The position numbers were made by a program, and so were the translations under genes. From Xiphydria camelus (taxonomy: Eukaryota > Arthropoda > Insecta > Hymenoptera > Xiphydriidae): DNA of 64,000 nucleotides. Each line of letters starts with the position of its first letter. The stretch's first letter is position 1. The stretch covers positions 33,449,250-33,513,249 of the forward strand of contig OY783192.1 in assembly GCA_963678675.1 (NCBI GenBank), in the 5' to 3' direction. Positions 44,396-54,410 of this stretch are shown here, one piece after another. The notes under the pieces were generated by a model. It was given only the letters and a program-made list of their open reading frames with translations, was not told the origin of the DNA and did no database searches.

Positions 44396-46948
44396 TCAAA
44401 ACCCTTTCTTAACAATAAATTTTCCCAACTTTGTGCGAACCAAATTCGTAATAATACATCCTCTGATATCGCCTATCGTTAATACAGCCCACGAATAATT
44501 GGAGTCGAGAACTGCGAATGAGTTTGTGTGCTCATCCAAAAAAACTGAATTCAATTTTTTAGCGATAAAAATACATTGATTACTCGGTTCGACTATAATA
44601 TTCTCTATACAGAAAAAACCAATTCCATCTTCTCCTGGAATCATAATAATATCACTTATTTTAATATCAATTTCCTTAACTGCTATTTTTCTCACTGTGT
44701 CCACCTCGAATGTCAGGGGCTTATCAAAGAAATAAGCGAATGATTTAATGTCAAATATTCCATTTAAGTCTAACAATCGAGTTTGTTTGACTGAAAGTTT
44801 GTTGTAATGGATACTACAAATTGGTTTTCTCCTCAGAAATCGGTGATTAAGGCACAACTGATGCTTAATTGCAATTGTTTTACATACATTGACGCGGCTT
44901 ATGGCAGACTGAGAAGTTCGTTTGCCCTCCCTATGTTTGGCCTCACAACGCATTGTGGAAATTAGCCAGAGAGGTCCGTAAAGATTTAGTACCTGCGGGT
45001 AGTGGACAAGATGATGGTGTTTTGGTTTGAAACAATTTGGAAAAAGCGTTTGTAAACATTGTAGGTATTCCGCTATTTTCACGCTCAAAATTACATCAGA
45101 AGCGCGGGGGAGATCGTAGCTCACTAAAAAGTTAACCAGATCAACTAGTTCCTTTAATAACTTCCAAACTTCATCTTGGGAATCCACAGCATGACCAATA
45201 ATGAGCGGAAGATGGCGTACTAACGTGAGCATCTCTGAGCTCGACATAATAATACACATCTTCTTTTTCGATAGATGAATATCTAAAATCTCTGGCGGCT
45301 TATTTTTTACTCGTCCGTAATCAAAACCGCGAACCCGATTATTTAATTCTTCTATAGTCATAATTTTTTTTTGTTTAACAAAATAATGGATAATACGCGC
45401 TAGGTCATATCTGCAAATTCCTTCTAGTACATCGTGAACAACGTCGACGTATAAGTTAATTACGGGATGGAATCCTCCTACACCAAGAAGAGGACATTCT
45501 CCTTTTATTCCAGTACTTTTAGGATCATTTTTTGCTAAATCTGCTGCGTAATTGGCTAGAGAACGTAATTCGCACTGATTTTCATAAAAAATTTCGTTAA
45601 TTTGACTGAGACCAACGAGACAGAATCGACAAAAATGTTCATGCCTAAACGATTCAACGAAATTCAAAATTTCGTGCAAGCCGGCATTATCCCCAGAAAT
45701 CGTTAATAGTCTAAAAAAAACTCTTTTCTCACCGGTAGAATGGTTAATGGTAATCCCTGTATTTTCTAAAAATTCTAATTCTTCCTTAATTTTCTGAAAA
45801 ATCAATTCTTTTTTGAAATACTTACGATCCAGAGTGTTCAACAAGACAAATAAGAAAATATTTTCCAATTGTGATACAAGATGGGGCGGCATACTTGGGA
45901 GCACAAGATACATCGCACCACATTTTGAAATTCCTCGATGGCTTCCCAAGGGATTATTATTCTCATAATCGTCCAAATAGAGAATCAGTGGCTTCACAAT
46001 TTTGTTCCCATCATTTACGCTTAATTTTTTCCATAAATCACCTTGAATCACATTAGAAATTATTTCAGAATTGTTTTGTAATGACTGATAATAAGAAATC
46101 GATTCATCGAATACCCCCGGTAACTCAAAAAACTTTTTTAAAACTAAACGAGGTTTTATCAACTGAGCTGTTACAGTAACCATTTTCAGCTTTTTTATGC
46201 CATCTTGTAGAACAAAATCTTCCCTTTGACCCAAGATATATGATTCAGGAGGAATATACGTATCACGAAAGGTCCTAAAAGCGAGGTGCTCTGTTTTTAC
46301 TGCATCGAATGGATTTTCAAAGTTACCGAAAATGTTTTTTACTTCATCTACAGAGACGGAGCCTTGATTTTCTTTAACCATTCGTAATGCATTATTTTTC
46401 AATGATTCTACTACGTGTCTCACAATTCCGGCGGTATCATTAATTATTTCGTTTGCTCTAACGCGTGGTACATCAGGATATTGATAATATTTGGCTGCAA
46501 GGAGCATAAAAGGATTCTCGTCTATTATTGTCTCTTGAATGTCACTACCCACAGGTGTTACATAATTACGAGCCTCATGAACTCCACTGACCGAGGGCAG
46601 TTCATTAGTCAAAGATACAACACCGATATCAATTTCAGATTGCTCTATAACCGGTTCATTCAGAGTTATATCTCTCTCCGTCTCTCTGTCTCTATCTTGC
46701 GTCTCCCTTAGAACATCCACATTTCGGGATGTGATTTTTCGTTTTTTTCCCTTAACATTTTCGCGTGATTTCCTCTCTGAGTGTTTATTATATACGTGTG
46801 CCCTTAATGAATTGAGAGTTTTAAACACCCTTAAACAGGAATCAATTCCACAAGGAAACGTAGTGATTCCTCTATGAGCTAATCTAATGTGATGTGGATA
46901 CTTGGTAGGTTCCGAACCCGTCATTTCGCATATTGGACATGAAAACAT
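44396..46948 (-). CDS. Zinc-finger transposase, CMC/CACTA-like, intact
   Basis: A single uninterrupted frame of 850 residues. The ATG at 46946-46948 is the first usable start; the ten codons before it open with TTG. Two C2H2-type fingers lie at the N-terminus (C4, C7, H20, H25 and C33, C38, H51, H56), followed by a basic KGKKRK at 66-71 that may be a nuclear signal. The core has blocks I associate with a widespread animal DDE transposase family: LYLDDYENNNPLG (D326, D327), ISGDNAGLHEI (D420), CRFC (C440, C443), VDVVHDVLEG (D502, D506) and MRCEAKHREGK (E669). I propose the acidic residues in these blocks as the catalytic DDE set. It should cut and rejoin transposon ends in the nucleus. It lies 76 bp downstream of the stop of the spliced gene on the same strand. 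The lack of stops or frameshifts suggests recent activity. Superfamily assignment is from memory of family patterns. Confidence 0.85.
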   Translation of the reverse strand: MFSCPICEMTGSEPTKYPHHIRLAHRGITTFPCGIDSCLRVFKTLNSLRAHVYNKHSERKSRENVKGKKRKITSRNVDVLRETQDRDRETERDITLNEPVIEQSEIDIGVVSLTNELPSVSGVHEARNYVTPVGSDIQETIIDENPFMLLAAKYYQYPDVPRVRANEIINDTAGIVRHVVESLKNNALRMVKENQGSVSVDEVKNIFGNFENPFDAVKTEHLAFRTFRDTYIPPESYILGQREDFVLQDGIKKLKMVTVTAQLIKPRLVLKKFFELPGVFDESISYYQSLQNNSEIISNVIQGDLWKKLSVNDGNKIVKPLILYLDDYENNNPLGSHRGISKCGAMYLVLPSMPPHLVSQLENIFLFVLLNTLDRKYFKKELIFQKIKEELEFLENTGITINHSTGEKRVFFRLLTISGDNAGLHEILNFVESFRHEHFCRFCLVGLSQINEIFYENQCELRSLANYAADLAKNDPKSTGIKGECPLLGVGGFHPVINLYVDVVHDVLEGICRYDLARIIHYFVKQKKIMTIEELNNRVRGFDYGRVKNKPPEILDIHLSKKKMCIIMSSSEMLTLVRHLPLIIGHAVDSQDEVWKLLKELVDLVNFLVSYDLPRASDVILSVKIAEYLQCLQTLFPNCFKPKHHHLVHYPQVLNLYGPLWLISTMRCEAKHREGKRTSQSAISRVNVCKTIAIKHQLCLNHRFLRRKPICSIHYNKLSVKQTRLLDLNGIFDIKSFAYFFDKPLTFEVDTVRKIAVKEIDIKISDIIMIPGEDGIGFFCIENIIVEPSNQCIFIAKKLNSVFLDEHTNSFAVLDSNYSWAVLTIGDIRGCIITNLVRTKLGKFIVKKGF

Positions 46949-47024
46949 TGTAGAGCCAAAATGTATTATACCAAGCAATATAAAAAAAATACATATAATA
47001 ACGGACTTCTACAATTTTGTTCTT

Positions 47025-48935
47025 TTAATTACGCGCAATATGTTTATCTGCGGTCTTTAAAGCACACTCAATTTGACCGAGGAATGCAATTGTTTCTCTG
47101 CTGCAAATATCTGAGTCTCGATGAATATTATATAGTCCTTTTTGAATGAATACCCAGACTGATTCGGATCTTACAGGATATGCACACTCCATCGCAAAAC
47201 ATATTTGTATAGTTAAATCAATAGCATGCAGGGCTGATTGAACTTCGTAGATCGATGGACGCTCGATCGAGTCATTCATGTACACATAAAAAGCAGTAAA
47301 CTCGTCCACAGACCCAACGAATACGGGCGTCGGTTGAAATGTTAAATTCGCTCTCAGGAGGGCTTCACGATGTCGATTCACTGCTGGCAGGATTTCCTCA
47401 GCCGTCTATTACAAGAAATTCAATGAATTATAATCAATTTCCTTAATTTTTTCAGAGGAAAAGTATACGAAGATGATGAACGCATTTTTTGATGAATTTC
47501 TCGATTTGAAAAGTAATTTTTTAAAAATAAGACATTTTTTTTTCAATATTTGTTAATTTCCTTTTTTTAAAAAGTTTGATAATTTGTTTACCGTAACGTG
47601 GATGATAAAGGCATCGAGCTTCTCTTGCGATGAAATTTTAACAACTTTGCCACCTCGTTGTCGCTTTTGTTGTGGAGGAGATATCAGATAAGGCAAATAA
47701 AGAAGGAGAATCGCGTCCTGGATTTCTAGAAAAATAAGGTAAATCCGTAGCTCAGTCGATTGAATACTAGTTTAAGGAAATAATTCGGAAGACCGTTTTG
47801 AAACATTAATTTTTTACCTAGTGAAAGTCTCTGACTCAACCGCAGAGATACAGAGTGGTCACCAGTGAGTGCTGGACATCTGTCCAACTTCGTTCTGATA
47901 AGATCTCTTACATTTTCCCACCGATCAAACAATTCATCCACGTGAGTGGGATAAACCTCGGCAAAATCCAACTTCAGCTGTAATTAATTTTTTCCAATAT
48001 TACGACTATGAATTTCGAATTTTTACTTAACGCTATTTGAATAATGAATTACCAGTTCAGCTCCAAAAGGCTGTTTGAGACAAGGCAAAAGTTCATAATA
48101 GTCACTAAGAGAACAGTTAGCCTTCAGGCGTTCTTTCCTGCAAATACGCGATTTTATCCAGTGTTGTTTCACCAACGTCTCAGGACCCACATTAGTATTC
48201 AAAAATACTAGAGCGCTCCTGGCTTCATCTATATAGAATAACAATTGATTGGATGATTTAAGTTTATGTTGCAGCACATCTATCGATTTTACAGAACACT
48301 TTTACCTGTGATGGGTTGTGGTTCGATAACGTTCACTGGTCTCTGTGACACTCGTAAAACGTTTGCTTTTCTTAATTTCTTTCGCGTATAATCGTAGTGC
48401 TCATACAGACTGCCTGATGCTGGAATTTTCTTATTGCCTTGACGTCTGTAAGGACTGTAGTAGATGCATCTGATTTCACCGACGAATAAATTTTCAATTT
48501 GCTCCGACCATGTTATAAAAACTCGTGGGGGAATGCTACAAAATAATCGACCGAACAATAAAATATATTTTGTGAGTTAAGTAAAAAATTGTAAGATAAA
48601 AGGATTTACCGAAACTCTGTTAGGTAATCACGCTCGTGATCACGTCGAGCAACTACGAATTGCCTTTCCACCTCGTCTTTAATAATTATACGGCTCAATA
48701 AATTTCTAATATTTTTGGGTAAATATCGTTCCTTTTCTGTGTGGTAAGCTTCAATTACTGTCTGCCCATCAGTAGACCGAAGCAGCAATTGATAGATTGG
48801 CTATGATGAGGAATTTAATATTAAGTACCAAAACTTGAATATTGTATTTGATAATTTATAAATCATCAATTATGACTCTTAAAAGAACAATGTCCTTACA
48901 TTTGCCACTTTTCCTGGGTCCTCGAAGTAATTCGC
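47025..48935 (-). CDS. Seven-exon transposon accessory gene (452 codons visible)
   Basis: Seven minus-strand blocks join through GT-AG borders: 48900-48935, 48610-48800, 48306-48535, 48053-48279, 47818-47977, 47592-47725 and 47025-47405. They total 1359 bases, exactly 453 codons with the stop, and every junction is in phase. The protein has a basic middle (YTRKKLRKANVLRV; WIKSRICRKERLK) and a C-terminal part with VFVGSVDEF near residue 354, AIDLTIQICFAMECAYP, and VWVFIQKGLYNI near 409. I recall similar C-terminal patterns in uncharacterised insect proteins beside this kind of transposase, so I infer a transposition accessory or DNA-binding role. No initiating Met is present: an N-terminal exon is missing or unrecognised upstream of 48935. 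One intron is only 26 nt. Confidence 0.7.
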
Positions 48936-50325
48936 CTTGGGAAAAAAAAATACAATTAACCTAATCCATGCTGACAAGGATTAGAATTGATACCAATGAA
49001 AATGAAAGAAATTGCGAAGAAATAATAAAAGGAAGGATAAGAGATGAATGAACGGAAATTATGTCCAACAGAAAAATTTCAAGAAAATCAAAATAGCATC
49101 ACCCAGAATAAACTCCTGTTATGACGGAGGCATTTAAGATGAAATGTATACTAAAGTTGTGACAGAAGTCCCTTACCATTTTAGCACCCCTGTAAAAAAT
49201 GTAAAGAAAAGGGAGCGAAAATTAAACTACAGCCAGGATTTTTTACATCAAAGGGAACAGAGTCGAGGGAAAAGGGTGCATGAGAAAATACCTGCCACAT
49301 CTTCACGCTTTTTTCCTCATGCACTGATAAAATGGATAAGTTATTGGTAAGAATTCGTAAAATTATTATTAAAAATGTTTCGGCGCCGTGCGATCGATGT
49401 TACATCTCGACCTGACACTCGTTCCTGACACGGCTACTGACCAAACATACCGCAAGGCGGATTTTGAGCTTTCACGGCGATTGATTTGAATGCGTGGTGA
49501 GAAGGAATTAAGGTATTCCTTGCACGAGATGAAACATTGCAGAGAATGCTAATTTTTGTGTAGAATGGAAATTAATATCGTAAGATTATTTTTGGAAAGT
49601 TTCAGGTCCGGTTACCGGGCATTTAAGAAAGAATGTTGATTTTGAAATTTGAAAATTTAACATGTAACCTTACGGAAAATCTACTTTTCCACGTTTGAAT
49701 GCCGACATCTACATGTTTAAAGGTATGACACATGAAATAAAACAGTTTCCATATCTTCACAAAATTGCATAGAATCTTTTCAGTTCATAAAAATATAAGG
49801 TCACCGAATGTTTGACAAAGATATTGATGTTCGTAAACAGCAAAACGTAGTGTTTTGACGATAGAATATAACTTGAAATAGAATTGGCAACTGTCATCAT
49901 AGCGTTCGTGCATGGCCGGGTGATGGCGCGACAGTAAGCAACGTTTAACGAAACCGGTGGCCATCTGAGAAGTATTGTCGTTATGAATTGTAGGTACTGG
50001 CACTAATGGTATAGAAGTTAATTTTATTATATTTTTTAAAAATGGGAGAAATTTCGATATTCAAATTCTTTTCGATGAGTATGAGTTGGCGGCAATATTT
50101 GGCCGCAGTACACTAAATTCAGTGATTTATAGAGGTTATGGGATATTAGAGGTTTCAGAGCTGTACGGATATACGATTATTCTATTCAGAGCCGTACTCC
50201 TGTCATTTCATAAACCATGTGATGCGACGTTGCCAGATTTCAAATTTGAATATTTTTCAGATATATGAAAATGTAAGTAATAAACTTAAATATTTATGGG
50301 CCTTATCTTCTTTATTCATTATCAC
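48936..50325. other. Upstream region of the transposon genes
   Basis: The first exon and promoter of the spliced gene are expected here, but I cannot identify them. A 72-codon minus frame at 49785-50003 (internal ATG after SQ; CLLSRHHPAMHERYDDSCQF) is the best candidate for an N-terminal exon, but no donor site joins it convincingly to 48935. The rest is AT-rich without repeats that I recognise. Confidence 0.3.
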
Positions 50326-50327
50326 TA

Positions 50328-50435
50328 TTAAGGTCAAAGCACATCTAGGCGAGCGTCGCTTCGCTTCGCTCAAGTGTGCGTTACCTCGTAAGAATCAATG
50401 GAAATATAAAAAGTAGCTTCGCTTCGCGGCTATAG
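50328..50435 (+). mobile_element. Fragment of the GCGAAGCG element
   Basis: TTAAGGTCAAAGCACATCTA and the GCGTCGCTTCGC run, followed by CAAGTGTGCGTTACC and TCAATGGAAATATAAAA, match the terminus and the internal unit of the element at 53453-54366. One end only. Confidence 0.75.
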
Positions 50436-50639
50436 TATATTATATGACGTAGAACTACTGATTTATGAGGGGCCCGCCTGTGGCACATTGAGAAAACGCT
50501 CCTGAGCGCAAGGAATACCTTAAACCGAGCGGTTAGTTGAATGATTCGACACTGCACTTACTATATTACTACTAATCGGTATAGGTATTCGAATAAAAGA
50601 GATACAGTAATGTGAAAATTAACCGTGGTTTACAATTAA

Positions 50640-51353
50640 GGGGGAAAGCCACTGTGATATGTTCAAAAAATCGATTTTTTTTTACATTTTCTTAATGTTC
50701 GAGGTTTCAAGAATCTATTCCCTAAGTCTCAAACCGAAATTCGAAAATTTGATGGAGTTATGAAAGGTTTTGTGCGAGTAAGCGCAGACGCTTGAACTCG
50801 ACCTTAAAGGCTTTTATCTCGAAACTACGTTTTTCCAACTGGGCGCCATCATAACTGAGTCAATTTTTATCCGATTGCCTTGAAAGTTTCACAGAATATT
50901 TATAAGACAATTATCTCTAGTTAAGCGTATGATTTTTTCGATTAAGCGATTACTTGTTGAGATATAATTTAAAAAATGAGCAATTTTTCTACAAATTTCG
51001 AAGTTCTTTCTTTAAACATGCGCTACTTTGTTAAAAATTAAAATTTTTATAAAACCGCACGCTTAACTGAAGCTAGACTCATGTAGTTTAAAGAAATCAT
51101 TGATTTTTTTGGTTTGGATGTACCGTTCGGACACAGCAATGGCGCCCATGCGCCAAGGATTTTTCAGAAGAGCTTTACGGCATCGCGTATTACAGTGTAA
51201 TTTATTGATATTTTGTATTGCTTTTTTTCAAATATACTAAAATATATGTACTTTCATGTAGTTATAAAAGTTTTTCCCCCCGCTTTCTATTTTAAACAGA
51301 AAAAATACGCAAAGTTATGCTACATTTTCCGGTCGTCAGAGTGGCTTTCTCCC
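50640..51353. mobile_element. 714-bp TTAA element with GGGGGAAAGCC ends
   Basis: The ends GGGGGAAAGCCACTGTGA and TCAGAGTGGCTTTCTCCC are inverted (two mismatches in 18), with TTAA on both sides (50636-50639 and 51354-51357). The internal arms mirror weakly (GTTAAGCGTATGA against CGCACGCTTAACTG). TTAA sites occur in piggyBac and Kolobok elements; the purine-rich G terminus is unlike the CCC ends of piggyBac, so a Kolobok-like origin is possible. No transposase inside. Confidence 0.75.
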
Positions 51354-51357
51354 TTAA

Positions 51358-51760
51358 CTGTTCTGTATACGATACACTACACTGGTATGCCTCGGTTGGC
51401 AAGTTAACTGACTAGTCACGTAAATATAACGAATATACACTTAGGTGAAACAAATGGCAAGTTGAAGGTCTTACTACCTCAATGCGCTGGATACACGATG
51501 CTGACTGAGGCACTGTTCGCTTGGTGACACTCGTTGCACACTGACTAAACTGTATTCGGTTGCGATTTATATATTTTAACTAAAAATAGATAGTGGGGAT
51601 AGCGTGGGTGGTGCTGTATGTACGCTCTGAGTGGTTGGATGGAAGTGACAGTGTAACTAGTGGGGGTTGATGCAGTGAGCTCCGATTGACTAGGAAGGTG
51701 ACTAGCTCCTCGGTGGAGAAGGTACAACTTCTTAGCACAGCTTACACAGGTAGCCAACCT
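51358..51760. other. Unassigned stretch
   Basis: No supported gene. The minus frame entering from the neighbouring palindrome ends here. Confidence 0.35.
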
Positions 51761-52209
51761 TTTAGGCCGCCCGCAGAGACGGCCACTCGACGCCGCGTTC
51801 GGTGGCGGCGTCGAGTGTTTCATGCCGACCACTGCAGGACCACCGTACGCCGCGATGAGCGGCTCACACAGCCGCTGCAAGCGGTCGGCACCAGATGCTT
51901 TGTTTGAGCTAACTTCGATGCAGTCTATTTCTAAACTTCGACATGGACGCACTTGCTGCATTGCTGGTAGTAAGGAGACGACGCAGGCATTACATTTTCG
52001 GTGCGGTGTAATGCAGCAAGTGCGTCCATGTCGAAGTTTAAAAATAGACTGCATCGAAGTTAGCTCAAACAAAGCATCTGGTGCCGACCGCTTGCAGCGG
52101 CGGTGTGAGCCTCTCGTCGCGGCGTACAGTGATCGTGCAGTGGTCGGCATGAACCACTCGGGGCCGCCACCGAACGCGACGTCGAGTGGCCGTCTTTGCG
52201 GGCGGCATA
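51761..52209. repeat. Large hairpin, about 200-bp arms
   Basis: The left arm 51761-51962 (AGGCCGCCCGCAGAGACGGC to GACGCACTTGCTGCATT) is inverted at 52010-52209 (AATGCAGCAAGTGCGTCC to GCGGGCGGC), at over 90 percent identity by eye, around a 47-base loop. Matching frames on opposite strands (201 and 152 codons) are mirror images and share the peptide word SAPDALFELTSMQSI; there is no sign that either is a gene. Confidence 0.92.
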
Positions 52210-52280
52210 AGGCCCTTCGTACACTACGCTACGCAGGTATCCGATACCCGACGACTCGAGTATCCTGGCGACTACCGTAA

Positions 52281-52346
52281 TACATTCTAATGGACGTTCG
52301 TACACACCACGCGACGCGACTTTCGTCGTCGGTCCATTAGAATGTA
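52281..52346. mobile_element. 66-bp mini inverted-repeat element
   Basis: The ends TACATTCTAATGGAC and GTCCATTAGAATGTA are perfect 15-bp inverted repeats around a GC-rich centre. No target duplication can be read. Confidence 0.7.
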
Positions 52347-52348
52347 TC

Positions 52349-53426
52349 AGGTCCAGATACACATGCTAGTAAAAAAGCATGATTATGAGCATACTTAAAA
52401 AAAACCATGCTCTTTTAAATGCTACACTTGCTCGATATGAGCATGCTACTTTTAAACATGCTTCTAAATAAGCATGCTTAAAGGAAGCACTCGAATACAC
52501 ATGCTATTTACTAGGAGGCTGTCTGTAGCAGGCAGGCTGTAATTCGTGAAAAACTGCAACTGGCGAATATTTGTTATTGCGCTCAAAGATAAAAGAGGAT
52601 ATATAATTTGTAATGTATGTCACATTCTGAGAAGCAGCGATTAAATTTTTATCACGGTCTAATTTGGAAGTAAAATTCCTTGATTCTGTTTATGATTTTC
52701 TAGAAATTTGTCAGTTTAGCGATTACTTTGTTCGCTCGATCAAAGTATACTGAGAAAAGAGTTTATTTGCAGTTAATAAATGTATAATTGATTACGGCGG
52801 AAAAAATATTTTGTTAGGCCAAGTAAATATAATATTAATTATTACAATGTCTCTTTCATTCAAACAAAAATAGAGTAATAGCTAATGAATATTTACTTGG
52901 CCCAAAGAAACATTTTTTTCGCCATAATCAAGTACTCTGAGGGAAGAGGTCTAGTTAAATACAAACCTATATATAAGACAAAAATTTATTTGAGATAAAC
53001 AGACATTTATTTACATCGAATCAAAGTTTATTTACATTAAATTAATGTTTTGCATATCGTTTTAATCAAGTACGAACCTAGTAGAACATTTATCTAATTC
53101 AAATAGAGTCTTATTCAATGAGAATAAATTCCTTTTCATCTCAAATAAAATTTTTATTAGGTTCAACTAGACACGACGGAACACGACTAGACGCGACGGA
53201 TATGAGCATGCTTATTAGCAAACACCGTTTACACTTGCTCATAAGCGTTCCCCTTTTCACCCCCGCCTCAGGAAGCATGCTCGAAAATCAACCGTCGGTC
53301 GATTTGTGAGCATGCTTATTTTAAGCATGCTCGAAACGAGCAAGACTTGGATACACATGCTACTAGGAGCACTTCCTGGAAAAAAGCATGCTTGCGTGCT
53401 CGAAACTAGCATGTGTATCTGGACCT
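52349..53426. mobile_element. 1.08-kb element rich in GCATGCT words
   Basis: The ends AGGTCCAGATACACATGCTA and TAGCATGTGTATCTGGACCT are exact inverted repeats of about 22 bp. Both subterminal regions are crowded with AGCATGCTT-type palindromic words (52366-52505 and 53190-53405). The centre holds a MITE-C and AT-rich sequence. Non-coding. Confidence 0.8.
52748..52931 (+). mobile_element. MITE-C copy nested in the GCATGCT element
   Basis: The left end TACTGAGAAAAGAGTTTATT follows TA, and GAATATTTACTTGGCCC and TTTCGCCATAATCA are typical. The right end is degenerate. Confidence 0.65.
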
Positions 53427-53469
53427 TTATGGTAGTCACCCACGATACTTAAAGGCCAAAGCACATCTA

Positions 53470-53772
53470 GGCGAAGCGAAGCGACGCGCCGCGAAGCGAA
53501 GCTACCTTTTATATTTCCATTGATTCTTATGAGGTAACGCACACTTGAGCGAAGCGAAGCGCCGCGACCTAGGATAAGCACACTTGTGCGACTGGAAGCG
53601 CAGCGAAGCGACGCGCCGCGAAGCGAAGCTACCTTTTATATTTCCATTGATTCTTACGAGGTAACGCACACTTGAGCGAAGCGAAGCGCCGCGAAGCGAA
53701 GCGCGGCGAAGCGAAGCGCGGCGAAGCGAAGCGTGGCGAACCGAAGCGCCGCGAAGCGAAGCGCCGCGAGAA
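53470..53772. repeat. GCGAAGCG-type short-period repeats
   Basis: The word GCGAAGCGAAGCGCCGC and variants repeat many times. The Arg-Gly-Ala-Ser-Leu and Glu-Ala-Lys-Arg frames over it are repeat products, not proteins. Confidence 0.9.
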
Positions 53773-53783
53773 ATGTTTATCGT

Positions 53784-53905
53784 GGACGGAATGTAATTCG
53801 TTAACGGATGTAAAGTTTCGTCGATCACTTCTGTTAACGATTCGAAAATCCTTTCCAAGATAGATCTCGTCAACGAAATGAATTTTCTCACACGAAATAG
53901 TATCT
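53784..53905 (-). repeat. Dispersed repeat R2, copy 2
   Basis: The reverse complement of this segment matches 31467-31600 closely. Both copies lie inside larger inverted-repeat elements. Confidence 0.75.
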
Positions 53906-54410
53906 TATATCATAAGGCGGAAATTCGAGATTTTTTCAGACTGTGTTTAATTAGATAGTAACACGAGGCATGGTTTGGGGAGGAGGCTACGATCTATATA
54001 AACACAGTCTTAAAAATCCGAGGATTGCCGCCGAATGACATATACTATTTTTCCTCAGGAATGCCCATTTCTCAAAACAAAACATGTACACGGCTCATTT
54101 CACGTTGCGTTCATCAGTTTGAAAAAGGCGAAAATGAATGAAAAAGGCGAAAAAGGCGAAAATGACTGACATTTCACGGCGCTTCCCTTCTCTCCCTTCT
54201 CTACCCGGGTATCCATATATGGATATTTTCAGGTATAGCTGTTTATACCTGGTAGAGAAGGGGATAGAATTCACCGCGCTTCTCTTCGCCGCGCTTCGCT
54301 TCGCCCAAGTGTGCGTTGCACAGCCGCGCTTCGCGGCGCGTCGCTTCGCCTAGATGTGCTTTGACCTTAAGTCGTCGAGTATCGGATACCTGCGTAGCGT
54401 ACGAAGGACC

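Larger units (their letters stand above)
53453..54366. mobile_element. GCGAAGCG foldback element (TTAA-flanked)
   Basis: The left end GGCCAAAGCACATCTAGGCG and the right end CGCCTAGATGTGCTTTGACC are inverted, with TTAA just outside both. Inside are long runs of GCGAAGCG/GCGCCGCG and two copies of a unit with ACCTTTTATATTTCCATTGA (near 53503 and 53631). A further end fragment is at 50328. Confidence 0.75.
52211..54410. mobile_element. Outer foldback carrying three nested elements
   Basis: The left edge (52211-52275: CCCTTCGTACACTACGCTAC, GCAGGTATCCGATACCCGAC) is inverted at the right edge (54370-54410: GTCGTCGAGTATCGGATACC, TGCGTAGCGTACGAAGG). GCGACTACCGTAA at 52268 is also inverted as TTATGGTAGTC at 53428. 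Elements at 52281, 52349 and 53453 fill the interior. Nesting order is inferred from the broken edges. Confidence 0.6.

Noticed and set aside
51545..52280. Opposed frames of 201 and 152 codons sharing peptide words
   Set aside because: They are the two arms of one DNA palindrome read on opposite strands, so the similarity is not protein conservation.
53502..53891. 129-codon frame with Arg-Gly-Ala-Ser-Leu repeats
   Set aside because: Translation of the GCGAAGCG short-period repeat and of the R2 segment.
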